12,746 nucleotides of DNA. It comes from Bacteroides sp. CAG:443. GTDB taxonomy: Bacteria; Bacteroidota; Bacteroidia; Bacteroidales; Bacteroidaceae. The DNA lies in assembly GCA_000432735.1 (NCBI GenBank), contig FR887734.1, positions 1 through 12,746 on the forward strand. The letters are read 5' to 3'. How positions within the stretch are numbered: position 1 is the first letter of the stretch; each line of letters starts with the position of its first letter. The notes under the pieces are model-generated. The model worked only from the letters and a program-made list of their open reading frames with translations, was not told where the DNA came from and searched no databases. Shown in pieces: positions 1 to 6,269 of this stretch. Made by a program: the position numbers and the translations under genes.

Positions 1-514
1 TTATTAAAATAACAAAAATTTAATAATAATAATTATTATATATCTGAATATATCTATTTTCAGTTTATTATATAAATCACAAAAGTACTTATCAATTACT
101 TTCTAAAAGATATATTTAATCTATAAAATCAATCACAATTCATTGTATTTTCGAATATTTACAACATATAGAGCATAAATAGCAATAAAACGTAAACAGC
201 CCACCATAAACACATTAAAGAAAATCAAAAATAAAAGGAAGAATGTAACGATGAAGAAAAGAATCAATTACACATTATTATATATAGTGGTAATTTTTAT
301 TCTGTTTGCCAATTGATAAAGTAGGCACAATTGGTTCAGCATGTCAAATAGATTGCTGAATAAAGAAAAAGAATTATAGAGCCCTTTTTATCATAAAAAT
401 CTGTAGGATTAAGATAAGAGGACTTATAGATTTTGTAAAGAAATTTATAAAATAATTACTAATTTTCAGTGACTATACCCATTATATTGTAAATATTTTA
501 TCAACTTCATTACC
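1..514. other. AT-rich region with no confident gene
   Basis: This stretch is markedly richer in A and T than the genes to its right, and every longer frame is broken by stops. The only candidate for coding is the 21-codon ORF listed at 251-316. A weak TAnnTTTG-like box (TATTTTCG, 146-153) lies about 100 bases before that ORF. An imperfect inverted repeat, AAAATCTGTA at 396-405 against TATAGATTTT at 425-434, could form a weak hairpin but has no tract that would make it a terminator. Nothing else is supported here. Confidence 0.5.
251..316 (+). CDS. possible 21-aa hydrophobic peptide (doubtful, perhaps a truncated gene)
   Basis: A short ORF starts with ATG at 251, preceded by an AAAGGAAG ribosome-binding-like stretch ending about 9 bases upstream. 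It encodes MKKRINYTLLYIVVIFILFA plus one Asn, that is, a positively charged start followed by a hydrophobic segment, then TGA and TAA in tandem. This looks like a signal peptide or a single membrane helix. In the +1 frame directly after the stop the sequence reads DKVGTIGSACQIDC and then stops. A one-base change could therefore have split a small secreted cysteine-containing peptide of about 35 residues. The shape is like the N-termini of small exported Bacteroides peptides, but I recognise no family. It may be chance in AT-rich DNA. Confidence 0.25.
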   Translation: MKKRINYTLLYIVVIFILFAN

Positions 515-553
515 ATAAAAAAGAAAACCCCTGTGCAGTAATGCACCGGGGTT
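515..553 (-). terminator. intrinsic terminator for the minus-strand operon
   Basis: The hairpin AACCCC-t-GTGCA / TGCAC-c-GGGGTT spans 526-553 with a four-base loop and one internal mismatch. On the minus strand it is followed by a T-rich run (complement of AAAAAAGAAAA, 517-527). This is a standard Rho-independent terminator for transcripts coming from the right. It lies 34 bases after the remnant ORF at 587-673 but 138 bases after the lipoprotein stop at 691, so it probably belonged to a gene now mostly lost. Confidence 0.8.
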
Positions 554-586
554 AATGAAATTTAGATGTATAGAATATTCGAGTTA

Positions 587-673
587 TCAATTATACCAGT
601 TTTCCAAAGACACATTTATGTAATTCAATGTTTCGCCCCAGACATCTGTGTCCAAGTAATCTTCCCAAACACT
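587..673 (-). pseudogene. probable C-terminal remnant of an unknown gene (28 codons)
   Basis: On the minus strand, one frame from 673 to 587 reads SVWEDYLDTDVWGE, then LNYINVSLENWYN (with one Thr between them), then TGA. The composition, with three Trp, several acidic residues and no Cys, resembles a genuine soluble protein tail rather than random AT-rich DNA. The frame is preceded directly by three in-frame stops (TAA, TGA, TAG) and has no start codon, so it cannot be expressed alone. It sits between the lipoprotein stop (691) and a strong terminator (515-553), exactly where a third gene of the operon would end. I infer a deletion that removed nearly all of that gene. The family is not recognised, and a chance frame cannot be excluded. 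Confidence 0.4.
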
Positions 674-690
674 CTATCATTATGAATAAC

Positions 691-1689
691 TTACTGAATG
701 AAATTATTAATCTGATTAGCCGGATTCAAAAGCAGCTGATCGGATAAAACCAAGTTCTTGACCATGTGCAAGGTTCCCTGCTTGTATTTCTGGAAATGTT
801 TCGATGCGATGTGCGACTGATAAGCAGCCTGACTGGCATAAGTTTCCAGAATCGTTATCCTACAGGGATTTTCCTTTTCGGCAACTGCATACATGGTCAG
901 TACTCCCGGTTCGGTCCGCAAAGAAACCTCTCCCACTTCAGTAGCATACTTCATGTATTCTTCCAGATATTCCGGATAGACCTCTATCTTAGACAACCGT
1001 ATGATTCCATCGGAAGCCATCGGCAGTTTGGCACACATACCTGTTTTTTCATCTAAATTCAGGCATTTACCAATAACCTCTCCTGTAGCCAGATAAGAGT
1101 AAGTCGGGAACTCAAACAATACGGGCTTCAGCCGGGTGTAATCCAGTTTACCGTCAGCCCCCAAAACCTCCGGACTGGCATATGTATTGACTACCGAGCA
1201 GATAAAGTTGTCGAAGCCATCAGTTTCATAAATATCCTCCACATCACATTCCATTGTCAAAGGAGATTCATCGATCACCGGAGTACCGTTCTCCCCGAAA
1301 TGGAAAGCAAACACTTTCGACTTGTCGACAGAGGCTCCGCTGACGCTCCCTACATAATCGGCCTTAGGCAGCATATTCCGGCTCACTAAATTGATAGAAA
1401 GTTTCTTCGACTTCTTGATTCCTCGATTCGTATAATGCTGCTTACTCATGCTTACCAGTATACGGTCATGCCCTATGATTCCCGTATGTCCGACGACCAG
1501 CCAGTTTACTTTTCCTCCTACCTCGGCACCAATCACCGTCATCGGCTTCGGATAAAGTGCCAGCAGACTTCCAAGATTCTTCTTTTCCATACCTACTTCA
1601 TTTTGTTGTTTCACCTGTTTTCTTTCATTCGTAGTACACGAACACAAAAGGACCGACAGCAGTCCCAGTATCAATAATATCTGTTTCAT
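691..1689 (-). CDS. lipoprotein: flavin-reductase-like domain fused to ABM (quinol monooxygenase-like) domain
   Basis: A 332-residue protein from the ATG at 1689, chosen because it begins a lipoprotein signal peptide (MKQILLILGLLSVLLCSC) with a likely lipidated Cys at 18; the 15 codons upstream lack signal features and overlap the preceding gene. Residues about 45-205 resemble the flavin reductase/flavoredoxin family that binds FMN (PMTVIGAEVGGKVNWLVVG, then VSMSKQHYTNRGI and DYVGSVSGASVDKS). Residues about 230-325 resemble the antibiotic biosynthesis monooxygenase (ABM, YgiN-like) ferredoxin-like fold (IEVYPEYLEEYMKYA, GVLTMYAV, ILETYASQAAYQSHIASKHF). It starts 7 bases after the aldo/keto reductase stop, so the two form one operon. 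An internal Met at residue 34 (MEKKNLGSLL) looks like the start of ordinary cytoplasmic family members; the exported form appears to be an addition. Substrate unknown; a quinone or small electrophile is a guess. Confidence 0.8.
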   Translation of the reverse strand: MKQILLILGLLSVLLCSCTTNERKQVKQQNEVGMEKKNLGSLLALYPKPMTVIGAEVGGKVNWLVVGHTGIIGHDRILVSMSKQHYTNRGIKKSKKLSINLVSRNMLPKADYVGSVSGASVDKSKVFAFHFGENGTPVIDESPLTMECDVEDIYETDGFDNFICSVVNTYASPEVLGADGKLDYTRLKPVLFEFPTYSYLATGEVIGKCLNLDEKTGMCAKLPMASDGIIRLSKIEVYPEYLEEYMKYATEVGEVSLRTEPGVLTMYAVAEKENPCRITILETYASQAAYQSHIASKHFQKYKQGTLHMVKNLVLSDQLLLNPANQINNFIQ

Positions 1690-1696
1690 CTCTTTC

Positions 1697-2797
1697 TTAT
1701 TTATCAATCTGACTTTCTGTAAACGGATCGGCACGATGTCCCATCAGATCTATTTTAGCATAGTCGCGGTCGAACTCTTCTATCTCCCATGCAGAAAGAC
1801 GAACTTTTCCCGCCCCAAGAAAATCATCCAAATGATCGGGATTGGTTGTTCCCGGAATGGGAGCAATCCAAGACTTGCGCGAAAGCATCCATACAAGCGC
1901 GAACTGCGCGGGGGTAATACCTTTACGTTCTGCCCATCGTTGCACCAGATATACCAAAGGCATGTTGTGTTTCAATGCTTCCGGCTGGAATTGCGGCAGG
2001 TTCCAGCGTCGGTCGTTTCGGGAAAAGGTACTGTCTTCGTGAATGACTCCAGTAAGAAAGGCACGTCCCAACGGACAATAAGGCACAAAGCCTATACGCA
2101 ATTCTTCGAGCGTCGGGAAGATTTTTGTTTCCGGTTCGCGTCACCAGATAGCATACTCGCTCTGTACCGCCGAAAGCGGACAAACAGCATGGGCACGCCG
2201 GATGGAACGGGCACTTGCCTCGGACATACCCCAATGCAAGACTTTTCCCTCTTGCATCAACTCTTTTACCACTTCGGCAACTTCTTCTACAGGTACATTC
2301 GGATCAACGCGATGCTGATACAAGAGGTCGATGTGGTCGGTACGAAGTCGCTTCAGCGAGCCTTCTACAGCCCGACGGATATGATCGGGACGACTGTTTA
2401 AGGCCGTAGGTTCCCCTTCTTCTACTCCAAAGCCGAACTTTGTTCCTATTTTTATTTTACTACGAAACGGCTGTACAGCCTCTCCTACCCACTCTTCACT
2501 GGTATGAGGACCGTACACTTCTGCTGTATCGAAAAAAGTTACTCCTTTATCGTATGCCCGACGAATCAAAGCAATCATATCTTGTTTTTCGTATTTGCCA
2601 CCATAATAACCTACCATCGGCAGACAACCCAGTCCGATAGCAGACACTTCCATATTTCCAAGTTTCCGGTATTCCAGATTATCATGATACTCGTTCGATG
2701 AAACGGACTGCGCAAAAGTTTTTGACACTCCCGTCCACATACCAACTGCTGATATTGCTGCCAAAGATGACATTTTCAAAAAATTTCTTCTATCCAT
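1697..2797 (-). pseudogene. Tat-exported aldo/keto reductase, interrupted by an in-frame TGA
   Basis: The reading frame from 2797 to 1697 would give a 366-residue NADPH-dependent aldo/keto reductase. It begins with a twin-arginine signal (MDRRNFLKMSS, RRNFLK) and ends its leader near FAQS (residue 31). The catalytic tetrad is present: D90 and Y95 (FFDTAEVYG), K120 (IGTKFGFG) and H162 (LLYQHRVDP). The C-terminal half has the usual IGFVPYCPLGRAFLTG and a cofactor-binding IPGTTNPDHL. Codon 219, at 2143-2141, is TGA where the family normally has a second Trp (SEYAIW-stop-REPETKIFPT). The frame does not shift, so one base (TGG to TGA, position 2141) explains the break. As read, only 218 residues, less than the full barrel, would be made. 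uvrB in this window ends with TGA, so the code is normal. This is either a recent nonsense mutation or a sequencing error. Confidence 0.85.
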
Positions 2798-2848
2798 AAA
2801 CTTTCAATTAATTACCATAAGACTCTACATGCCAACATTTTACTACCA

Positions 2849-2856
2849 CAAAAATA
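2849..2856 (-). promoter_or_regulatory. candidate -7 box for the aldo/keto reductase operon
   Basis: On the minus strand the bases read TATTTTTG, matching the Bacteroides -7 consensus TAnnTTTG. It lies 52 bases before the reductase start at 2797, giving a leader of about 45 bases. No clear TTTG is visible at the expected -33 distance, so this is a half-match. Confidence 0.4.
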
Positions 2857-2953
2857 CTAAGCGATATAAAATCGGACGTAACGATATCCATGAACTTCAT
2901 ACCGTTTTTACTGATTTCACCGCCTTCACACACTATCTTTTATGAGAATAACG

Positions 2954-2961
2954 TATTTTTG
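2954..2961 (+). promoter_or_regulatory. candidate -7 box for the AraC-family gene
   Basis: TATTTTTG matches TAnnTTTG and lies 34 bases before the AraC-family start at 2996. A -33 TTTG is not evident, which fits a weak or activator-dependent promoter. Together with the box at 2849-2856 it makes a divergent promoter region about 200 bases long, where the regulator would be expected to bind. Confidence 0.4.
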
Positions 2962-2995
2962 TATATAGCATACTGAAGTAAAATCGTAGGAAGCC

Positions 2996-3898
2996 ATGAG
3001 TAAGATTATGAAAATAAAAAACGTAAGCGACTACAGCCGCTACCTCGGACATACCGACCGGCATCCGTTGGTCAGTGTCATCAACTACGCTGAAGTATCG
3101 CCCATACGGCATAGCCTGAACAGTTATAGTGTATATGGCATTTTCTTTCACGACCAGCAAGACATTGATCTGACATACGGATGTGGTAAATACGATTACA
3201 AGAGTGGAACTGTAATTTGTGTCGCTCCCGGACAAATCGGCGGAAAAGAAGATAACGGCGAACGGGTCATGCTGACCGGCTGGGCATTGCTTTTTCATCC
3301 TGACTTATTGCGAGGCACTCCTCTTAGTAAAAACATCAAACAATATACATTCTTCGATTACCGTGTTCACGAAGCATTGCACATGACGGATGAGGAACAC
3401 GACATATTCGTTTCACTCATGCAGCAAATAAGGAATGAACTGCAAAAGCCACACGACGAACTACAGAATGCTATCCTGATAGCATATATCGAGCTGGTAC
3501 TAAATTTCTGCCAGCGTTTCTACAACCGACAGTTTACTACCCGAAAGCTAGAGAACTCCGACATTCTCATGAAGTTCAATAATTTATTGAATGATTATTA
3601 TGAAAAGAATACACAACTTACACTTGGACTGCCTACCGTCCAGTATTGTGCCGATAAACTGTGCATGTCGTCTAATTACTTCGGAGATGTAATCAAGAAA
3701 ACAACTGGTGACACGGCAAGCAATTACATCCGTCAGCACGTTATTCAACGCGTGAAAAATGAATTAGCTACGGGGGCAAGTATCGTGCAGGTGGCCGACG
3801 ACCTAGGCTTCAAATACCCCCAGCATCTCAGCCGGATGTTCAAACAACAAACGGGGATCACTCCCTCGGAATACTGCGAATGCTTGCGCCAAAAATAA
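2996..3898 (+). CDS. AraC-family transcriptional regulator
   Basis: A 300-residue DNA-binding regulator. The C-terminal third has the AraC/XylS double helix-turn-helix: first helix-turn-helix near residues 213-236 (PTVQYCADKLCMSSNYFGDVI) and second near 262-285, with the family signature DDLGFKYPQHLSRMFKQQTG followed by ITPSEY. The N-terminal half (about 20-180) is a probable cupin-type sensing domain without recognisable ligand residues. AGGAAG lies only 2 bases before the first ATG (2996), so the Met at 3008 (MKIKNVSDYS, 14 bases from it) may be the true start. It is divergent from the aldo/keto reductase operon, and such regulators usually control the facing operon, so I infer that it activates the reductase and the flavin-ABM lipoprotein. 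The inducer is unknown. Confidence 0.9.
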   Translation: MSKIMKIKNVSDYSRYLGHTDRHPLVSVINYAEVSPIRHSLNSYSVYGIFFHDQQDIDLTYGCGKYDYKSGTVICVAPGQIGGKEDNGERVMLTGWALLFHPDLLRGTPLSKNIKQYTFFDYRVHEALHMTDEEHDIFVSLMQQIRNELQKPHDELQNAILIAYIELVLNFCQRFYNRQFTTRKLENSDILMKFNNLLNDYYEKNTQLTLGLPTVQYCADKLCMSSNYFGDVIKKTTGDTASNYIRQHVIQRVKNELATGASIVQVADDLGFKYPQHLSRMFKQQTGITPSEYCECLRQK

Positions 3899-3921
3899 AT
3901 TTTCAGCTTGTTTTATTCAAA

Positions 3922-4000
3922 TCACCTAAGTGAAGCTATCGCCCCACCTTAGTGAAACGATAGCCTCACTTAGGTGAAACTTTATCTTCACCTAGGTGAA
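3922..4000. repeat. cluster of four TCACCTAAGTGA-like near-palindromes
   Basis: Four related 10-14 base units lie in 79 bases: TCACCTAAGTGAA (3922-3934), CACCTTAGTGAAA (3945-3957), TCACTTAGGTGAAA (3966-3979) and the perfect palindrome TTCACCTAGGTGAA (3987-4000). The first and third are reverse complements, and with flanking GCTATCG (3935-3941) and CGATAGC (3958-3964) they form a 20-base inverted repeat with one mismatch (3922-3941 against 3958-3977), with the second unit in the 16-base loop. It lies between the convergent AraC-family and catalase genes. No T-tract follows on either strand, so it is not a standard terminator. It could be a REP-like dispersed repeat, a cruciform or a multi-site protein-binding region. 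Confidence 0.75.
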
Positions 4001-4011
4001 AAGATTATATG

Positions 4012-4078
4012 CTGCCCGTCGAAATCTCTCTCAAACAGAAAGTCCTGTAATATAACAAGCTGTCATCCCGACGGGCAG
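4012..4078. repeat. 10-base perfect inverted repeat between convergent genes
   Basis: CTGCCCGTCG (4012-4021) and CGACGGGCAG (4069-4078) are exact reverse complements separated by 47 bases. The right arm includes a small self-complementary CCCGACGGG. It lies 15 bases beyond the catalase stop. The loop is long for a terminator and no T-tract follows on the minus strand beyond 4012, but an RNA stem protecting the catalase mRNA 3' end, or the two ends of a small repeated element, are possible. Confidence 0.55.
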
Positions 4079-4093
4079 GCAAGAAAAAGCGAG

Positions 4094-5563
4094 TTAAGCT
4101 TCAGCCAGTCCCGGATGCGTCATGGGGATTCCCAACGCATCTGCTACTCCTTGACCATACTTTTTATCTGCTTTCATGCAGTTCCGGATATGGCGGAGCT
4201 TTATCTCTTCCGGGATATCTCCCATCGATCTCGCCGTATTCTCAAACAGAACCTGTTGCTGGGCAGGGCTCATCAGACGGAACAAGTCGCCAGCCTGAGA
4301 ATAATAGTCGGAATCATCCTCCCGGTATTCCCACTGATAAGCAGCTCCATCCAGTTCCAAAGGCGGTTCCTTATATTCCGTCTGGTTCTGCCATTCACCG
4401 TAACTGTTCGGTTCATAGCCTAAAGTAGAGCCATGATTTCCGTCTATACGCATCTGTCCGTCGCGATGATACATGTTCAGGAACGGACAACGGCTACGGT
4501 TTACCGGAATCTGATGGTGGTTTACTCCCAAACGGTAGCGCTGGGTGTCACCGTACGAGAAGAGACGTCCCTGAAGCATCCGGTCGGGTGAGAAGCTGAT
4601 GCCCGGTACCACACTGGCAGGATTGAAGGCTGCCTGCTCTACATCCGCAAAATAATTTTCCGGATTACGGTTCAGTTCCAGTACACCCACTTCAATAAGC
4701 GGATATTGTTTCTGCGACCATACTTTTGTCAGGTCGAACGGATTGAACGGACAATTTGCCGCCTGTTCTTCCGTCATCAACTGGACAAACATGGTCCAAC
4801 GTGGAAAATCTCCTCTTTCAATGCTTTCATACAAGTCCCGCTGATGGCTTTCACGGTCTTTCGCAATCACAGCCTCCGCTTCCTGATCTGTCAGGTTCTT
4901 GATGCCCTGCTGTGTATGCAGGTGAAATTTTACCCAAGTACGTTTCCCTTCAGCATTGATAAACGAGAACGTATGACTTCCATAGCCGTGCATGTGGCGG
5001 TACGAAGCAGGAATACCTCGGTCACTCATCGTAATTGTCACCTGATGAAGTGCTTCCGGCAATAACGTCCAGAAATCCCAGTTATTACGTGCACTGCGCA
5101 TATTGGTGCGAGGGTCACGTTTTACGGCGTGATTCAAATCCGGGAATTTAAGCGGATCACGCAGGAAGAATACCGGCGTATTATTTCCTACCAAATCCCA
5201 GTTACCTTCTTCGGTATAAAACTTAATGGCAAATCCCCGGATATCACGTTCAGCATCAGCCGCACCCCGTTCGCCGGCAACCGTAGAGAAACGGACAAAC
5301 ACCTCAGTTTCCTTTCCTATTTCGGAGAAGATAGCTGCTTTGGTATACGGAGTAATATCGTGGGTCACGGTAAACTTCCCGAAAGCCCCCGATCCCTTGG
5401 CGTGCATCCGTCGCTCGGGAATCACTTCGCGATCGAAATGAGCCAGTTTCTCCAAAAACCATACATCCTGTAAAAGCATCGGCCCCCGACGTCCGGCGGT
5501 GGCGACATTCTGATTGTCGGCTACAGGTGCTCCTGCAGCAGTCGTTAATTTTTTATTTTCCAT
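4094..5563 (-). CDS. katA: heme catalase (monofunctional, small-subunit)
   Basis: A 489-residue haem catalase that converts two H2O2 to water and O2 in the cytoplasm, a main peroxide defence of Bacteroides. The catalytic His is H54 (ERRMHAKGSGAFG), the distal Asn is in DLVGNNTPVFF (127-128), and the haem-ligand Tyr is Y337 in RLFSYGDTQRYRLG. The proximal-side signature and NADPH-binding region (RHMHGYGSHTFSF, residues 189-201) are intact, and the length is normal for small-subunit clade-3 enzymes; there is no large-subunit flavodoxin-like C-terminal extension. The start MENKKLTTAAGAPV is typical. It follows the flavodoxin-like gene by 19 bases on the same strand, so the two are probably co-transcribed. 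A LysR-family gene faces the pair and may regulate it. The gene is also called katB in the B. fragilis literature. Confidence 0.95.
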   Translation of the reverse strand: MENKKLTTAAGAPVADNQNVATAGRRGPMLLQDVWFLEKLAHFDREVIPERRMHAKGSGAFGKFTVTHDITPYTKAAIFSEIGKETEVFVRFSTVAGERGAADAERDIRGFAIKFYTEEGNWDLVGNNTPVFFLRDPLKFPDLNHAVKRDPRTNMRSARNNWDFWTLLPEALHQVTITMSDRGIPASYRHMHGYGSHTFSFINAEGKRTWVKFHLHTQQGIKNLTDQEAEAVIAKDRESHQRDLYESIERGDFPRWTMFVQLMTEEQAANCPFNPFDLTKVWSQKQYPLIEVGVLELNRNPENYFADVEQAAFNPASVVPGISFSPDRMLQGRLFSYGDTQRYRLGVNHHQIPVNRSRCPFLNMYHRDGQMRIDGNHGSTLGYEPNSYGEWQNQTEYKEPPLELDGAAYQWEYREDDSDYYSQAGDLFRLMSPAQQQVLFENTARSMGDIPEEIKLRHIRNCMKADKKYGQGVADALGIPMTHPGLAEA

Positions 5564-5582
5564 ACGACATTATATTTATTAG

Positions 5583-6017
5583 TTAATGAATAGAATTTAT
5601 ATTGATAAAACGATCTAATACTTTTTTATCTGAATCCGTCAAGAAACCCGTCCGCGACTGGATGAAAGGCACCGTAGATGATCTGGGAATACCTGCAGCA
5701 CGTTTCATACAAGCATACATGCTGCCAGTCCGAAACTTGTAAGTCGTAAAGAGCAACGTACGTTCCGTCTTTACAATTCCCCGAATTTGTTTAGCAAAAT
5801 CTTTCCATCGCTTATGCGGATGCTGCCCTACAAGAAACCATCCGCAAGTCCAGCATCCGGAAATCAGGAAGTCGCAATCAGGCAACCGTTCCAGATTTGC
5901 ATCCGAAATAGAACTCAGACTGACACTTATTCCCTTCGACCACAAATACATAGCAATCTCACGAGCCAGCCCTGCGGTCTTTCCTTTATGACTATAATAT
6001 AGAACTACAGCTTTCAT
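5583..6017 (-). CDS. flavodoxin-like protein with a CxxC in its flavin loop
   Basis: A 144-residue cytoplasmic flavodoxin-fold protein. The N-terminal strand and phosphate loop (AVVLYYSHKGKTAGLAREIA, loop S9-T14) match the FMN-phosphate site of flavodoxins. The second flavin-contacting loop is LISGCWTCGWFLV (residues 51-63), where classical flavodoxins have a GC-x-TWGDD-like segment; here it holds C55-W-T-C58, a dithiol pair next to an aromatic residue that would stack on the flavin. The C-terminal third contains YKFRTGSMYACMKRA. It is probably an electron carrier or NAD(P)H- or ferredoxin-dependent reductase. It is the first gene of a probable operon with catalase (19-base gap) and faces a LysR-family gene across 252 bases. 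The link with catalase suggests a role in peroxide or oxygen stress; the partner is unknown. An intact start ATG is at 6017. Confidence 0.8.
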   Translation of the reverse strand: MKAVVLYYSHKGKTAGLAREIAMYLWSKGISVSLSSISDANLERLPDCDFLISGCWTCGWFLVGQHPHKRWKDFAKQIRGIVKTERTLLFTTYKFRTGSMYACMKRAAGIPRSSTVPFIQSRTGFLTDSDKKVLDRFININSIH

Positions 6018-6269
6018 TTTATTCCATGTATAAAAGTTATGTTATCAGATTTTTCCCGGCAAATAACATTCATTTTCCACTCCGGCTTTCTTCTGATCTT
6101 TTCTTTACTGATAAAACAAAAAATCAAACCAACCCATACGGAAGTACTGCTTCCCCATCTCTTTTCCTCTTCCCATTGTTTTGCATAAAGATATAGAGAT
6201 GAAAATTATTTGTATATATTTGCAAAATTCATTTTTCCGATAAGCTTTATAGACAAAAACGATTAACGA
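6018..6269. other. divergent control region between flavodoxin-catalase and LysR genes
   Basis: This 252-base region separates two divergent genes and has no ORF of note. It must hold both promoters. GTTATCAG (6041-6048) and CTGATAAA (6108-6115) are inverted matches 60 bases apart, a spacing compatible with a looped LysR tetramer but possibly chance. I found no consensus TAnnTTTG on the minus strand ahead of the flavodoxin gene, which would suit an activator-dependent promoter. Confidence 0.4.
6215..6222 (+). promoter_or_regulatory. candidate -7 box for the LysR-family gene
   Basis: TATATTTG matches TAnnTTTG and lies 47 bases before the start at 6270. The nearest upstream TTTG sequences (6180-6183 and 6209-6212) are at the wrong spacing, so only the -7 element is supported. 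Confidence 0.4.

Noticed and set aside
1690..1734. Start of the flavin-ABM lipoprotein 15 codons further upstream
   Set aside because: The extension overlaps the end of the aldo/keto reductase, has no signal features, and hides a standard lipoprotein signal peptide that begins at 1689.
2141..2143. TGA as selenocysteine or recoded tryptophan
   Set aside because: The family has Trp here, not Cys; no conserved role for selenocysteine is known at this site; and uvrB in the same window uses TGA as a true stop. A point mutation or read error is simpler.
1923..2234. Minus-strand frame of about 100 codons across the reductase break
   Set aside because: It is out of frame with the reductase, shows no family features and overlaps coding sequence that is recognisable on both sides of the stop.
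3922..4000. CRISPR array
   Set aside because: The units are only 10-14 bases, irregularly spaced, in both orientations and without spacers of uniform length; no cas genes are nearby.
4706..5065. Plus-strand frames inside the catalase gene
   Set aside because: They are shadows of a strongly conserved gene on the other strand, with no start signals or family features of their own.
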